Assembly (NCBI GenBank): GCA_028679485.1
Contig: JAJRBL010000191.1
Span: forward strand, 1 to 8,332
Direction: 5' to 3'
Source: Methanospirillum sp.
GTDB lineage: Archaea > Halobacteriota > Methanomicrobia > Methanomicrobiales > Methanospirillaceae
DNA: 8,332 bases
Shown: positions 1 through 6,009 of the stretch, piece after piece
Layout: every line of letters begins with the position of its first letter
Position numbering within the stretch: position 1 is the first letter of the stretch
Program-made: the position numbers and the translations under genes
Notes under the pieces: model-generated
What the model saw: the letters and a program-made list of their open reading frames with translations, nothing else
Databases searched by the model: none
Told to the model about the DNA's origin: nothing

Positions 1-1
1 G

Positions 2-64
2 CCCCTCCTCTTCATCTTCGAGGCGAGATACCTCACCCTCCTGTATGAATCCTCCGGGGAGTAA
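2..64 (+). CDS. C-terminal end of a protein entering from the left, probably a DUF4013 paralogue (partial)
   Basis: The frame is open from the window edge to a TAA at 62-64. It encodes about 20 residues, including FEARYLTLLYESSGE at the end. A hydrophobic stretch followed by an ARY-LTLLY-ES tail resembles, from memory, the C-terminus of DUF4013 membrane proteins of methanogens. The next gene, converging from the other side, is a clear DUF4013 protein, which makes a paralogous pair plausible. Base composition and codon choice (ctc, ttc, gag) fit coding sequence. The reading frame is directly visible; the family is inference from a very short tail, so an unrelated protein cannot be excluded. 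Confidence 0.5.
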   Translation, partial: PLLFIFEARYLTLLYESSGE

Positions 65-99
65 TCCCTGACTTACTCCCTTATCTGTCCGGCAGATAA
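57..99. terminator. Two tandem hairpins between convergent genes
   Basis: GGGAGTAA (57-64) pairs with TTACTCCC (73-80) across an 8-nt loop. TTATCTG (81-87) pairs with CAGATAA (93-99) across a 5-nt loop. Both stems are perfect, the second begins right where the first ends, and the first covers the TAA stop of the left-hand gene. They lie between two genes that point at each other, so a bidirectional terminator or a 3'-end processing site is the natural reading. No long U tract follows on either strand, so this is not a canonical intrinsic terminator. Confidence 0.45.
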
Positions 100-109
100 A
101 TCCCTGAGC

Positions 110-766
110 CTATGCAGTCTCACCCGGGGGAAGGATTAAAAAAGAAAGGGGCCAGACGATGAGTGCGAGGAGAATCCCGATGAGATGGAGTTCCGCCACG
201 AAATCCACCACCATGCCGAGGATAAAGGAGATCACCGAGATGATAATGAATCCGAGAATGTAGGTTCCCCATCCGATCTTCCTGATGGTCGTGAGGATCG
301 CACTGAAGTTGAATGCCTCCAGGAACCGGTTCATCCGTGCCATCCTGATGAATCCGATGGTAGAGAGCAGGGCGATGATGATCGACACGATACAGGCGAT
401 GGCCACTCCGCCGATCACCGGCAGGATGTACGGGACAAAGGCAGACATTGATAATTCCACATCTTCCGATGTTACCTGCGAGATCAGTTCCATGAGGACC
501 GGGATGAACGTAATGATAAGGATCACTACGACCGGGATCGAGTATATGATGGCTGCAACCAGGTACTTGAGACCGTCGATAAACCGGGCGATCCAGTTCG
601 TGCATTCCGGGGGAACGGGATTTCCGCGAAATATCTCCATGAGATATCCGAAGATCAGGGGGAAGATAACAAGGGAGACGATCAGGAGGATCCATCGTTT
701 CCAGTTCCCCCATACGGTGTCACGGGTAAATATGGCTGATTCGGTGATTGCTTTTCCAAAGTCCAT
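110..766 (-). CDS. DUF4013 family multi-pass membrane protein
   Basis: A protein of 218 residues with about five hydrophobic segments (roughly residues 25-45, 65-92, 112-140, 167-190 and 195-212), so an integral membrane protein. Features I recall from DUF4013 are present: an N-terminal amphipathic stretch rich in W/N/K, then GYLMEIFRGN, then NWIARFIDGLKYLV before the second membrane segment, and NRFLEAFNF in the middle. The function of the family is unknown to me; it is common in methanogens. The ATG at 766 is chosen because GTGAG lies just upstream; a GTG at 775 would add three residues. The protein ends in LILPPGETA and seems to lack the ARY-LTLLY-type tail of its convergent neighbour, so its C-terminus is a little short. 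It is transcribed divergently from the padR-type gene and could share its control region. Confidence 0.85.
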   Translation of the reverse strand: MDFGKAITESAIFTRDTVWGNWKRWILLIVSLVIFPLIFGYLMEIFRGNPVPPECTNWIARFIDGLKYLVAAIIYSIPVVVILIITFIPVLMELISQVTSEDVELSMSAFVPYILPVIGGVAIACIVSIIIALLSTIGFIRMARMNRFLEAFNFSAILTTIRKIGWGTYILGFIIISVISFILGMVVDFVAELHLIGILLALIVWPLSFLILPPGETA

Positions 767-1001
767 TTTTCTCACAATTCCAAGGTTTGAATCAGCCTCT
801 GATAAAGGTATGGAAGGAAAGAAAATCGAAAAATGGGATCTTAACGGTTGTTTCGTCCGAAAACCATTTATTATGGGTGATACAAGTATTGATCACTATC
901 TTGCAATGCAAGATACCCAAATTAAGCAGGAAGCTGATACAAAACGCATGTACATCAAAAATACTACGTGGAATGATCAAAAAGGGAACCGGGGGTGATG
1001 C
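767..1001. promoter_or_regulatory. Divergent promoter region between the DUF4013 gene and the padR-type gene
   Basis: About 235 bp without a convincing gene on either strand. It is richer in A and T than its surroundings. TATA-like sequences on the plus strand are TTTATTAT around 867-874 and CAAAAATAC around 956-964; the first also reads as ATAATAAA on the minus strand, so it could serve either gene. The triplet GGGGGTGAT at 991-999 is the Shine-Dalgarno site of the padR-type gene. The region also contains the 19-bp palindrome listed separately, GTGAT(877-881)-N10-ATCAC(892-896), and an 8-bp palindrome ATGTACAT at 948-955. Which TATA box is used cannot be decided by eye. Confidence 0.5.
897..915. 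promoter_or_regulatory. Perfect 19-bp palindrome, candidate PadR operator
   Basis: TATCTTGCAATGCAAGATA reads as two exact 9-bp arms around a single central A. It lies about 25-40 bp downstream of the TATA-like TTTATTAT at 867-874. That places it over the expected transcription start, the usual position for an archaeal repressor site. PadR-family regulators bind dyad sites as dimers and commonly repress their own operon, so this is the leading candidate for the operator of the adjacent padR-type gene. It does not match the ATGT-N8-ACAT pattern known for some PadR proteins, so the assignment is inference. Confidence 0.5.
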
Positions 1002-1328
1002 ATGAACGCGCAATTCAAGAAAGGAGTCCTCGATATGTGTGTCATGGCACTTCTCGGGCTTCGTGACCGGTATGGATATGAACTGGTGCAGGATATATCC
1101 CGGCGGTTCGAGATATCGGAAGGGAGTATCTATCCTCTTCTTCGCCGGCTCCTTACCGAGGGGTATGTATCCACTTATCTCCAGGAATCAGGAGAAGGGC
1201 CTGCACGAAAATATTACTCCCTCACTGCACAGGGAATTGCAGCCAGGGATCTGCTGATACATGAATGGATGGATTTTTCAGATGCCGTATGCAGTTTGAT
1301 CGGAGAGATAACTGATGAAAAGGGATGA
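1002..1328 (+). CDS. PadR family winged-helix transcriptional regulator
   Basis: A 108-residue protein, the usual size of the short (subfamily 2) PadR regulators, with little more than the winged helix-turn-helix and a short C-terminal helix. The family core is visible: LDMCVMALLGLRDRYGYEL (residues 10-28), the recognition-helix stretch EGSIYPLLRRLLTEGYV (40-56), and the wing GEGPARKYYSLTAQG (64-78). It should be a dimeric cytoplasmic repressor; the ligand is unknown. GGGGGTGAT just before the ATG at 1002 fixes the start. Its 3' end overlaps the next gene by 14 bp, so the two are translationally linked. PadR genes followed by HAAS/DUF1700 genes are a recurring pair in bacteria and archaea, in which the membrane protein is thought to work with the regulator. 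Autoregulation through the upstream palindrome is likely but inferred. Confidence 0.93.
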   Translation: MNAQFKKGVLDMCVMALLGLRDRYGYELVQDISRRFEISEGSIYPLLRRLLTEGYVSTYLQESGEGPARKYYSLTAQGIAARDLLIHEWMDFSDAVCSLIGEITDEKG

Positions 1329-1896
1329 GTACCTCCGGAAGCTGGAGCAGACTCTTTCAAAGTTATCGCAACAGGACTGGGATGAGATCCTGGGGGATTA
1401 CTCGGAACATTTTGCCATAGGTCTTGAGAATGGCAGGAACGAGGAGGAGATTGCTGCAGCCCTCGGGGATCCGCAGGTTATCGGAAGAGAATATACTGCC
1501 GTCACGCTCATCAAAACGGCGGAAGATTCTCCTTCTGCCAGGGGGATGGGCAGGGCGATTGCAGCAACTCTTGGTCTTGGGCTCTTTAACCTGGTCGTGG
1601 TTCTCGTGCCGTTTATTATCCTCGTGTGTATCATTCTCATGATACTCCTTGGCGGCTTCTCCCTGGTCTGTGCAGGGCCCATGCTCACCGGTTCTGCAGT
1701 CCTGATAATAGCCGGGATATTCCCGATGGTTCTTCCGGTCTCACCAGTCGCAACCGTGTTCTTCGGGATAGGGATCACATGCATGGGCCTGCTCGTGATC
1801 CTTGGCGACTACTGGTTATCACGGATGCTCTACCGGCTGGGTATCAGGTATCTCAAATGGAACATCGCGGTCATTCACGGGAGGGAGAGCCTGTGA
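1315..1896 (+). CDS. HAAS/DUF1700 domain membrane protein
   Basis: A 193-residue protein. Residues 1-65 form the alpha-helical HAAS (DUF1700) domain: KRDEYLRKLEQTLSKLSQQ, then EILGDYSEHFAIGLENG and the typical EEEIAAALGDPQVIGREY. Three hydrophobic segments follow (about 86-116, 118-141 and 143-165), with a basic C-terminal tail. The family is known for the gene order PadR-HAAS-toastrack. The cytoplasmic helices are thought to relay a membrane signal to the PadR regulator; that role is established only by association. The start at 1315 lies inside the PadR gene behind GGAGAG at 1302-1307. The stop overlaps the next start (GTGA at 1893-1896), so all three genes are probably co-translated. Confidence 0.9.
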   Translation: MKRDEYLRKLEQTLSKLSQQDWDEILGDYSEHFAIGLENGRNEEEIAAALGDPQVIGREYTAVTLIKTAEDSPSARGMGRAIAATLGLGLFNLVVVLVPFIILVCIILMILLGGFSLVCAGPMLTGSAVLIIAGIFPMVLPVSPVATVFFGIGITCMGLLVILGDYWLSRMLYRLGIRYLKWNIAVIHGRESL

Positions 1897-2675
1897 ACGG
1901 GTTTGTCCTTCCTTCCCTTCGGAAGGTCATGTTCTGGCTGTTCATCATCATGGTGGCGAGTCTTCTCATCGGGATACTCATTGCCGTAGTTGATAACCAT
2001 CCGTGCGGACAGGGGTTTCTCCCTGGTGGAGAGGAACGGAAAGGTTCCTGGGCTGACGTGTCCGTTCCTTCAGGACCTGCCCGGCAGGTGAAGATCGACC
2101 TCGATATCAGTTCGGGGGATATCAGCCTGTCAGGAGATGAGACACCTGGAATGGTAAACGGACGGGTGATATGCAGCCATGAGAAGAATCCTCCCCATCT
2201 TACCTCTACGGTTGTCGATGGAGTCGGAAAGATCGGGATTGAAAGGCCTTCGGGGATCGTGTATGATATCCTTCCCGGGAAAGAAGACTGGAACCTTACC
2301 CTGAACAGGACACTACCTGCAGAACTCCGTGTTTCGATAAACAAAGGGGATATTCTTCTCAACACCTCTGACACCTGCCTGAACTCGGTGTATCTTGAGT
2401 CAGGAGCAGGAGATATCGTTCTGAACGAGAGCAGGTGGAGCGGCAGAAGGCAATCGGTGCATATCGAATCAGGTGTCGGAGACATCACCGCTCTCTTCCC
2501 GGAGCAGTCCCGGGTATCCGTGACCCTGGATAAAGGAATCGGAAACAACAACCTCTTCGGATTTGATGAATATAAATCCGGTTACACGCATCATGCATCA
2601 GTTCGGGATGCACCAAAGATCGATCTTACGATCAGTCAGGGAATCGGAAATGTAACGCTCCGGACCGTTCCCTGA
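1893..2675 (+). CDS. DUF4097-type 'toastrack' beta-strand repeat protein, membrane anchored
   Basis: A 260-residue protein starting at a GTG that overlaps the previous stop as GTGA, with GGGAGGG at 1879-1885 as ribosome binding site. The frame stays open upstream to 1626, but those codons lie over the HAAS gene. Residues 13-33 form one membrane helix, so the rest should face outside. The outer part is a series of short beta strands with the recurring motif S/K-G-(x)-G-D/N-I/V: SSGDI (73-77), NKGDI (150-154), SGAGDIV (170-176), SGVGDIT (193-199), KGIGNNN (214-220) and QGIGNVT (249-255). This is the signature of DUF4097/DUF4098 'putative adhesin' right-handed beta-repeat proteins. It is likely the sensory or scaffold part of the PadR-HAAS module. 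The ligand is unknown. Confidence 0.82.
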   Translation: MNGFVLPSLRKVMFWLFIIMVASLLIGILIAVVDNHPCGQGFLPGGEERKGSWADVSVPSGPARQVKIDLDISSGDISLSGDETPGMVNGRVICSHEKNPPHLTSTVVDGVGKIGIERPSGIVYDILPGKEDWNLTLNRTLPAELRVSINKGDILLNTSDTCLNSVYLESGAGDIVLNESRWSGRRQSVHIESGVGDITALFPEQSRVSVTLDKGIGNNNLFGFDEYKSGYTHHASVRDAPKIDLTISQGIGNVTLRTVP

Positions 2676-2754
2676 AAAGTGTGGGAAAGATTATGATTAC
2701 AGGGAATTTATTACCTTATCAGAGATTGCAATAAAAAAACAACGGATGGTTACG
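2676..2754 (+). promoter_or_regulatory. Intergenic promoter for the COG1361-ABC operon
   Basis: This 79-bp gap has a TATA-like ATTTATTA at 2706-2713. From that box transcription would start near 2735-2740, giving a leader of about 15-20 nt. GGATGG at 2744-2749 is a weak Shine-Dalgarno site 5 nt before the ATG at 2755. The gap is large compared with the overlaps on both sides, so the downstream three genes probably have their own promoter. Read-through from the PadR set remains possible because no clear terminator is seen. Confidence 0.4.
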
Positions 2755-4002
2755 ATGCCTCAATCAACGAAAAAAAATGCAAAAAAACTCCTCGCTTCTT
2801 TCGGACTGATACTCTGTCTCCTGGCAATCCTAACAGTAAGCCCGGTATCTGCCGGTACTCCCGTATCGGTGATTATCACCGATTACAAGGTTACACCGTC
2901 AGTGCTTCTGCCCGGGGAAGAAGGAACGGTGACCGTTACCTTAAAAAGCGTCTCTGGCGGGACTTCGACCAGTTCGATAAAATCCGGTGAGGATGCTCTC
3001 CAGACAACGACCAGTATCTCGCCGTACATCGAGAGTGTTATCCTGAAATCCAAGGATTTCGAGATCCTCGGGGGAGACTCCAAGTTTGAAGGAAATATCG
3101 GTCCCGACCAGTCGGTTCCGGTAACCTTCCTCGTTCGTGCCCCCCAGAAGAGCGGTATGTACTTCCCCGAGGTCTGGATCCGTGTCCGTGATGGCCAGAG
3201 CCTTAAATACCCGGTTCCGGTGAATGTCAACTCCCAGCTCTCCGTCCTGCGGACACCGTCGCTTGCCCTTGAGAACACGTTCCCCGGGACCGTAAAGCCG
3301 GGGACAAAGATTGACGGTACCATCAGGATACGCAACGAGGGATCAACCCGGGCTGACAACATCAGGGTCTTCGTCAACGGGACGCCTCCATCCGTTATTC
3401 CTGCGGGGATCAGTTCATTCCTCGTCGACCGGCTGGACACCGGGATGTCGAGGGAGAGGAACCTCTCGCTCCTGGTTGACAAGAATACCCCGACCGGGAT
3501 TGCAGAGATACCGGTCCGGATGTCATACGCCCTCCTGGACGGGACTATTATCGAAGACACCGGTTCAATAGGTCTTGATATCAGGGGAGAGTCTGAGATC
3601 AGCATCACTTCAGTCGAGACAACACCGACACGGGTGAAACCGGGAGAACCGTTTGATCTCATCATCCGCGTCCAGAATACCGGAACAGGCGAGGCAAAAT
3701 CGGTCAGTGCGACGATTGATCTCCCGGTCAAGGGTGCGAAGGAGGCATTCATCGGCCGTATCAAGTCTGGTAACGATGCCCCGGCGACATTCATCCTGGA
3801 AGGAGCAGAAACCGGCGAGTACACGTACCATACCACCATCTCCTATGTCGACGACTGGGGAACTCATTCTCTTGACAAGGACCTGACGCTTACGGTGCCG
3901 GCAAACGGTGACTCGAGCGGTCTTCTCATTGTCATCGTCATCGTGGTGATCGCAGGTGCAGGTCTCTTCTGGTACATGAGGCGCAAAAACGGGGAAGATT
4001 GA
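2755..4002 (+). CDS. COG1361 S-layer-like surface protein, partner of an ABC exporter
   Basis: A protein of 415 residues from the ATG at 2755 (an ATG at 2746 would add three). It has a basic N-terminus and hydrophobic signal peptide (LLASFGLILCLLAILTVSPVSAG), a long beta-rich extracellular part, and a C-terminal membrane helix (LLIVIVIVVIAGAGLFWYM) followed by MRRKNGED inside the cell. Two CARDB/NEW3-like immunoglobulin-type modules are visible. One is near residues 175-275, with VKPGTKIDGTIRIRNEGS; the other is near 285-385, with VKPGEPFDLIIRVQNTGTG. Proteins of this type are routinely found beside MacB/LolD-type ABC genes in methanogens. The stop overlaps the start of the permease by one base (TGATG). 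The likely role is an extracytoplasmic adaptor or substrate-handling partner, inferred from position. No enzymatic residues are visible. Confidence 0.85.
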   Translation: MPQSTKKNAKKLLASFGLILCLLAILTVSPVSAGTPVSVIITDYKVTPSVLLPGEEGTVTVTLKSVSGGTSTSSIKSGEDALQTTTSISPYIESVILKSKDFEILGGDSKFEGNIGPDQSVPVTFLVRAPQKSGMYFPEVWIRVRDGQSLKYPVPVNVNSQLSVLRTPSLALENTFPGTVKPGTKIDGTIRIRNEGSTRADNIRVFVNGTPPSVIPAGISSFLVDRLDTGMSRERNLSLLVDKNTPTGIAEIPVRMSYALLDGTIIEDTGSIGLDIRGESEISITSVETTPTRVKPGEPFDLIIRVQNTGTGEAKSVSATIDLPVKGAKEAFIGRIKSGNDAPATFILEGAETGEYTYHTTISYVDDWGTHSLDKDLTLTVPANGDSSGLLIVIVIVVIAGAGLFWYMRRKNGED

Positions 4003-5207
4003 TGTTCCAGGACCTCAAGGTATCCTTTTTCCTTGCCGTCAGGGGCATTACCCGGGGAGGCAGGGGGAGCCTGTATCTTACTGTCCTGATAATCGCCATG
4101 GTCTTTACCAACATGATCTTCATGCCTTCCATCATCCTGGGATTTATCAAGGTGGCGGAAGACCAGATCATCACGTACCAGACCGGCAATGTCCTTATCT
4201 CCCCCCACGAGGACGAGTCGTATATCGAGGATGCAGATGGTCTCCTGGAGAAGGTAAACCGGATTCCCGGTGTTCTCAGGGCCTCTGCCCATTATGGTAC
4301 CGGGGTCACCCTTCGCAACAAGGGCAATACAGTTAGTGCATCGATCGTCGCTATCAGGCCGAACGACGAGAAACTCGTAACAGATGTTTACCGGAAGATG
4401 AAAGACGGCGATTATCTCGCAGACGGGGAGACCAACGAGATAATCCTGGGAATCCAGACCTCTGGCCACAAGGACGAGGCCGAGGACATGGGTGCCACCC
4501 TGGGATACATGAAGGCCGGTGACCCGGTGACGGTCGAGTACACGAACGGTGTCAGCAAAGTCTACCATATCAAGGGAATCGTAGAGACCGGTTCGTATTA
4601 TGCAGACCAGGGTGCGTATATCACCTGGGACGAACTTGAATCGGTATATGGCAGGAAGATGAACCAGGCCACCGATGTCATCATCAAAACCCAGCCTGAT
4701 GCATACGAACCTGATGTGAAGACCCAGATCTACCGGTTCGGAGTCAGGGAGAAGGTGCAGACCTGGCAGGATCTCCTGACTGAGGCGATGGGAAGGGCGG
4801 TACAGAACTTTACCATGCTGAATTCGATCACGATCATCGTCTCCCTCATCATCGCGATAGTGGTCCTGTTCATCGTTATCATGATAAAAACGATGAACAG
4901 CAGGAGACAGATAGGGGTTTTAAAGGCACTTGGCGTGGAGAAAGGGATCATCATCAACAATTACGTGTTCCAGGTCATCATCCTGACCGTTATCGGGGTG
5001 ATCGTCGGCATAACCCTTGTCGAATCCATGGTGGCCATTCTCACGGTCTACCCGTTCCAGTTTCCTGACGGGGAGGTAACGCCAGTGGTAGCAGTTGCAG
5101 ATCTCGTAAACAACTCTATAATGCTGTTTATCGTGGCATGCATCGCGGGATATATCCCGGCCTGGCGGGTGGCATCTGAGGATATCCTGACCGCAATGAG
5201 GAGCTGA
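4002..5207 (+). CDS. MacB/FtsX-type ABC transporter permease
   Basis: A 401-residue permease with the classic layout. One N-terminal membrane helix (about residues 23-49, after FFLAVRGITRGGRGSLY) is followed by a large extracytoplasmic MacB-type domain (about 50-265). Three C-terminal helices form the FtsX core (about 272-297, 321-346 and 370-390), with the conserved cytoplasmic turn MNSRRQIGVLKALGVEKGIIINNYV between the first two. The extracytoplasmic part contains AHYGTGVTL, IKGIVETGSYYAD and VIIKTQPDAYEPDVKTQIYRFG-like segments typical of the family. The ATG at 4002 overlaps the previous TGA and has GGGGA at 3991-3995 upstream. Such transporters are mechanotransmitters that act on lipoproteins, peptides or envelope lipids rather than classical channels. 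The substrate is not evident. Confidence 0.92.
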   Translation: MFQDLKVSFFLAVRGITRGGRGSLYLTVLIIAMVFTNMIFMPSIILGFIKVAEDQIITYQTGNVLISPHEDESYIEDADGLLEKVNRIPGVLRASAHYGTGVTLRNKGNTVSASIVAIRPNDEKLVTDVYRKMKDGDYLADGETNEIILGIQTSGHKDEAEDMGATLGYMKAGDPVTVEYTNGVSKVYHIKGIVETGSYYADQGAYITWDELESVYGRKMNQATDVIIKTQPDAYEPDVKTQIYRFGVREKVQTWQDLLTEAMGRAVQNFTMLNSITIIVSLIIAIVVLFIVIMIKTMNSRRQIGVLKALGVEKGIIINNYVFQVIILTVIGVIVGITLVESMVAILTVYPFQFPDGEVTPVVAVADLVNNSIMLFIVACIAGYIPAWRVASEDILTAMRS

Positions 5208-5209
5208 AG

Positions 5210-5890
5210 ATGATCGTAGCGGAGAATCTGACCCGGGTGTATGACATGGGCAAGGTAACCGTTCAGGCATTGCGGGGCGTATCCTTTACGATTTCCCGGG
5301 GTGAGTTTGTCGGGATCATGGGAGCTAGTGGTTCAGGCAAATCCACCCTTCTCCATCTCCTCGGGCTTCTGGACAGACCAACCGCGGGGAAGATCAGCCT
5401 GGGGGGGATGGATACCGGAACCTTAAACGACCGGCAAAGGACCAGGTTCAGGCTGAAACGCCTTGGGTACGTGTTCCAGGACTACGCCCTGGTCCCTGAA
5501 CTGACGGTTGAAGAGAACGTGTTTCTGACCTCGATGGTCAGGGGCACGGCAAAAGAGCAGTACATGAACGAAACACTGGAGATACTGAAGCGTATCGGCC
5601 TTTCCGACAGAATGAAGCACAAGCACAACGAGCTCTCCGGCGGCCAGCAGCAACGGGTGGCCATCGCCCGTGCAATCGTGAACAAGCCTGAGATCCTCTT
5701 TGCTGACGAGCCATGTGCCAATCTTGACTCCGAGAGTTCAAAGAATGTCCTGGATCTCTTCAAACAGATCAACCGTGAGATGAAACAGACCATCGTGATG
5801 GTCTCCCATGAGGAATGGCACCAGGAGTACTTTGATCGGATCATCATCCTGCGGGACGGGGAGATACTCTCAGACGGCCCCCCTGCCTGA
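5210..5890 (+). CDS. ABC transporter ATPase, LolD/MacB type
   Basis: A 226-residue nucleotide-binding subunit with every expected motif. These are Walker A GASGSGKST (38-46), Q-loop glutamine 90 in YVFQDYALVPELTVEEN, ABC signature LSGGQQQR (142-149), Walker B ILFADEP (162-168) and the H-loop histidine 200. The D-loop reads EPCANLD, with cysteine 169 where LolD-like proteins usually have threonine; this should be harmless. The gene starts 2 bp after the permease stop, with GAGGAG (5198-5203) as ribosome binding site, so the two form one transporter. It provides ATP hydrolysis for the FtsX-type permease. Its length matches the family, and the subfamily (LolD/MacB/FtsE rather than a sugar or peptide importer) follows from the partner and from the short sequence. 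Confidence 0.96.
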   Translation: MIVAENLTRVYDMGKVTVQALRGVSFTISRGEFVGIMGASGSGKSTLLHLLGLLDRPTAGKISLGGMDTGTLNDRQRTRFRLKRLGYVFQDYALVPELTVEENVFLTSMVRGTAKEQYMNETLEILKRIGLSDRMKHKHNELSGGQQQRVAIARAIVNKPEILFADEPCANLDSESSKNVLDLFKQINREMKQTIVMVSHEEWHQEYFDRIIILRDGEILSDGPPA

Positions 5891-5894
5891 AATA

Positions 5895-5913
5895 ATCCCG
5901 GGATATCTTTTTT
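5895..5913 (+). terminator. Possible terminator after the ABC operon
   Basis: ATCCCGGGAT (5895-5904) is a perfect palindrome and is followed after TATC by TTTTTT at 5908-5913, a few bases past the ATPase stop. Archaeal transcription often ends on T-rich tracts, so this fits an operon end. The palindrome has no loop, so the hairpin would be short, and the T-rich part could alternatively serve as a weak TATA box. Confidence 0.35.
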
Positions 5914-5915
5914 AC

Positions 5916-5942
5916 TGGTATCATCAGGGGAAGAGGATACCA
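5916..5942. promoter_or_regulatory. Upstream dyad of the cooC promoter (7-13-7 inverted repeat)
   Basis: TGGTATC (5916-5922) and GATACCA (5936-5942) are exact reverse complements separated by 13 bp. Arm centres are 20 bp apart, about two helical turns, as expected for a dimeric DNA-binding protein. The site ends just upstream of the TATA-like sequence CATTTATGG (5946-5954) of the first cooC gene. The regulator is unknown. Confidence 0.5.
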
Positions 5943-5945
5943 TGG

Positions 5946-5954
5946 CATTTATGG
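5946..5954 (+). promoter_or_regulatory. TATA-like box for the cooC genes
   Basis: CATTTATGG is the best TATA-like sequence in the gap. It lies exactly in the 14-bp space between the two dyads. Transcription would start near 5973-5978, inside the second dyad, giving a leader of about 35 nt. It is a weak match to the archaeal consensus. Confidence 0.35.
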
Positions 5955-5956
5955 AT

Positions 5957-5983
5957 GCAGATCATACCATGGGTACGATCTGC
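5957..5983. promoter_or_regulatory. Downstream dyad of the cooC promoter (7-13-7 inverted repeat)
   Basis: GCAGATC (5957-5963) and GATCTGC (5977-5983) are exact reverse complements separated by 13 bp, the same geometry as the upstream dyad 41 bp away. Inside it, TACC (5965-5968) can pair with GGTA (5972-5975) around ATG. The site would overlap the predicted transcription start, so a protein bound here should repress. If transcription begins further upstream, the same sequence could instead fold as an RNA hairpin. Confidence 0.5.
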
Positions 5984-6002
5984 CTGTAACAGGCAGGAGG
6001 GG
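5980..6002 (+). promoter_or_regulatory. Leader hairpin abutting the cooC ribosome binding site
   Basis: CTGCCTG (5980-5986) pairs perfectly with CAGGCAG (5990-5996) around the loop TAA. The last G of the stem is the first base of GGAGGGG (5996-6002), the Shine-Dalgarno site 7 nt before the ATG at 6010. The hairpin shares bases 5980-5983 with the downstream dyad, so in RNA the two folds exclude each other. GAGG (5997-6000) can also pair with CCTC (6006-6009). A role in translation control is possible but unproven. Confidence 0.4.
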
Positions 6003-6009
6003 ATTCCTC

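Noticed and set aside
285..998. Open plus-strand frame of 237 codons over the DUF4013 gene and the divergent promoter
   Set aside because: It is antisense to a well-supported membrane protein, has a composition typical of antisense frames, shows no recognisable domain and runs across the promoter region.
1626..1892. N-terminal extension of the toastrack protein
   Set aside because: These codons lie over the HAAS gene in another frame and look unlike a protein start; the GTG at 1893 has a strong ribosome binding site and is followed by a membrane helix.
1871..2551. Open minus-strand frame of 226 codons
   Set aside because: It is antisense to the toastrack gene; its serine- and arginine-rich translation has no family features.
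2668..2687. TTCCC/GGGAA inverted repeat at the end of the toastrack gene as a terminator
   Set aside because: There are only five pairs with a 10-nt loop and no T tract; this is too weak to call.
2883..3839. Open minus-strand frame of 318 codons
   Set aside because: It is antisense to the COG1361 gene. It is long only because of the codon bias of that gene, and no start signal or domain is seen.
3999..4001. TTG start for the permease
   Set aside because: The ATG at 4002 immediately follows, overlaps the previous stop in the common TGATG form and is better spaced from GGGGA.
3864..4568. Open minus-strand frame of 234 codons
   Set aside because: It crosses the junction of two overlapping plus-strand genes whose products are clearly recognisable.
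5962..5967. TCATAC, identical to a half-site of the E. coli nickel regulator NikR
   Set aside because: There is no GTATGA partner at the 16-bp spacing of that operator; a 6-base match alone is expected by chance.
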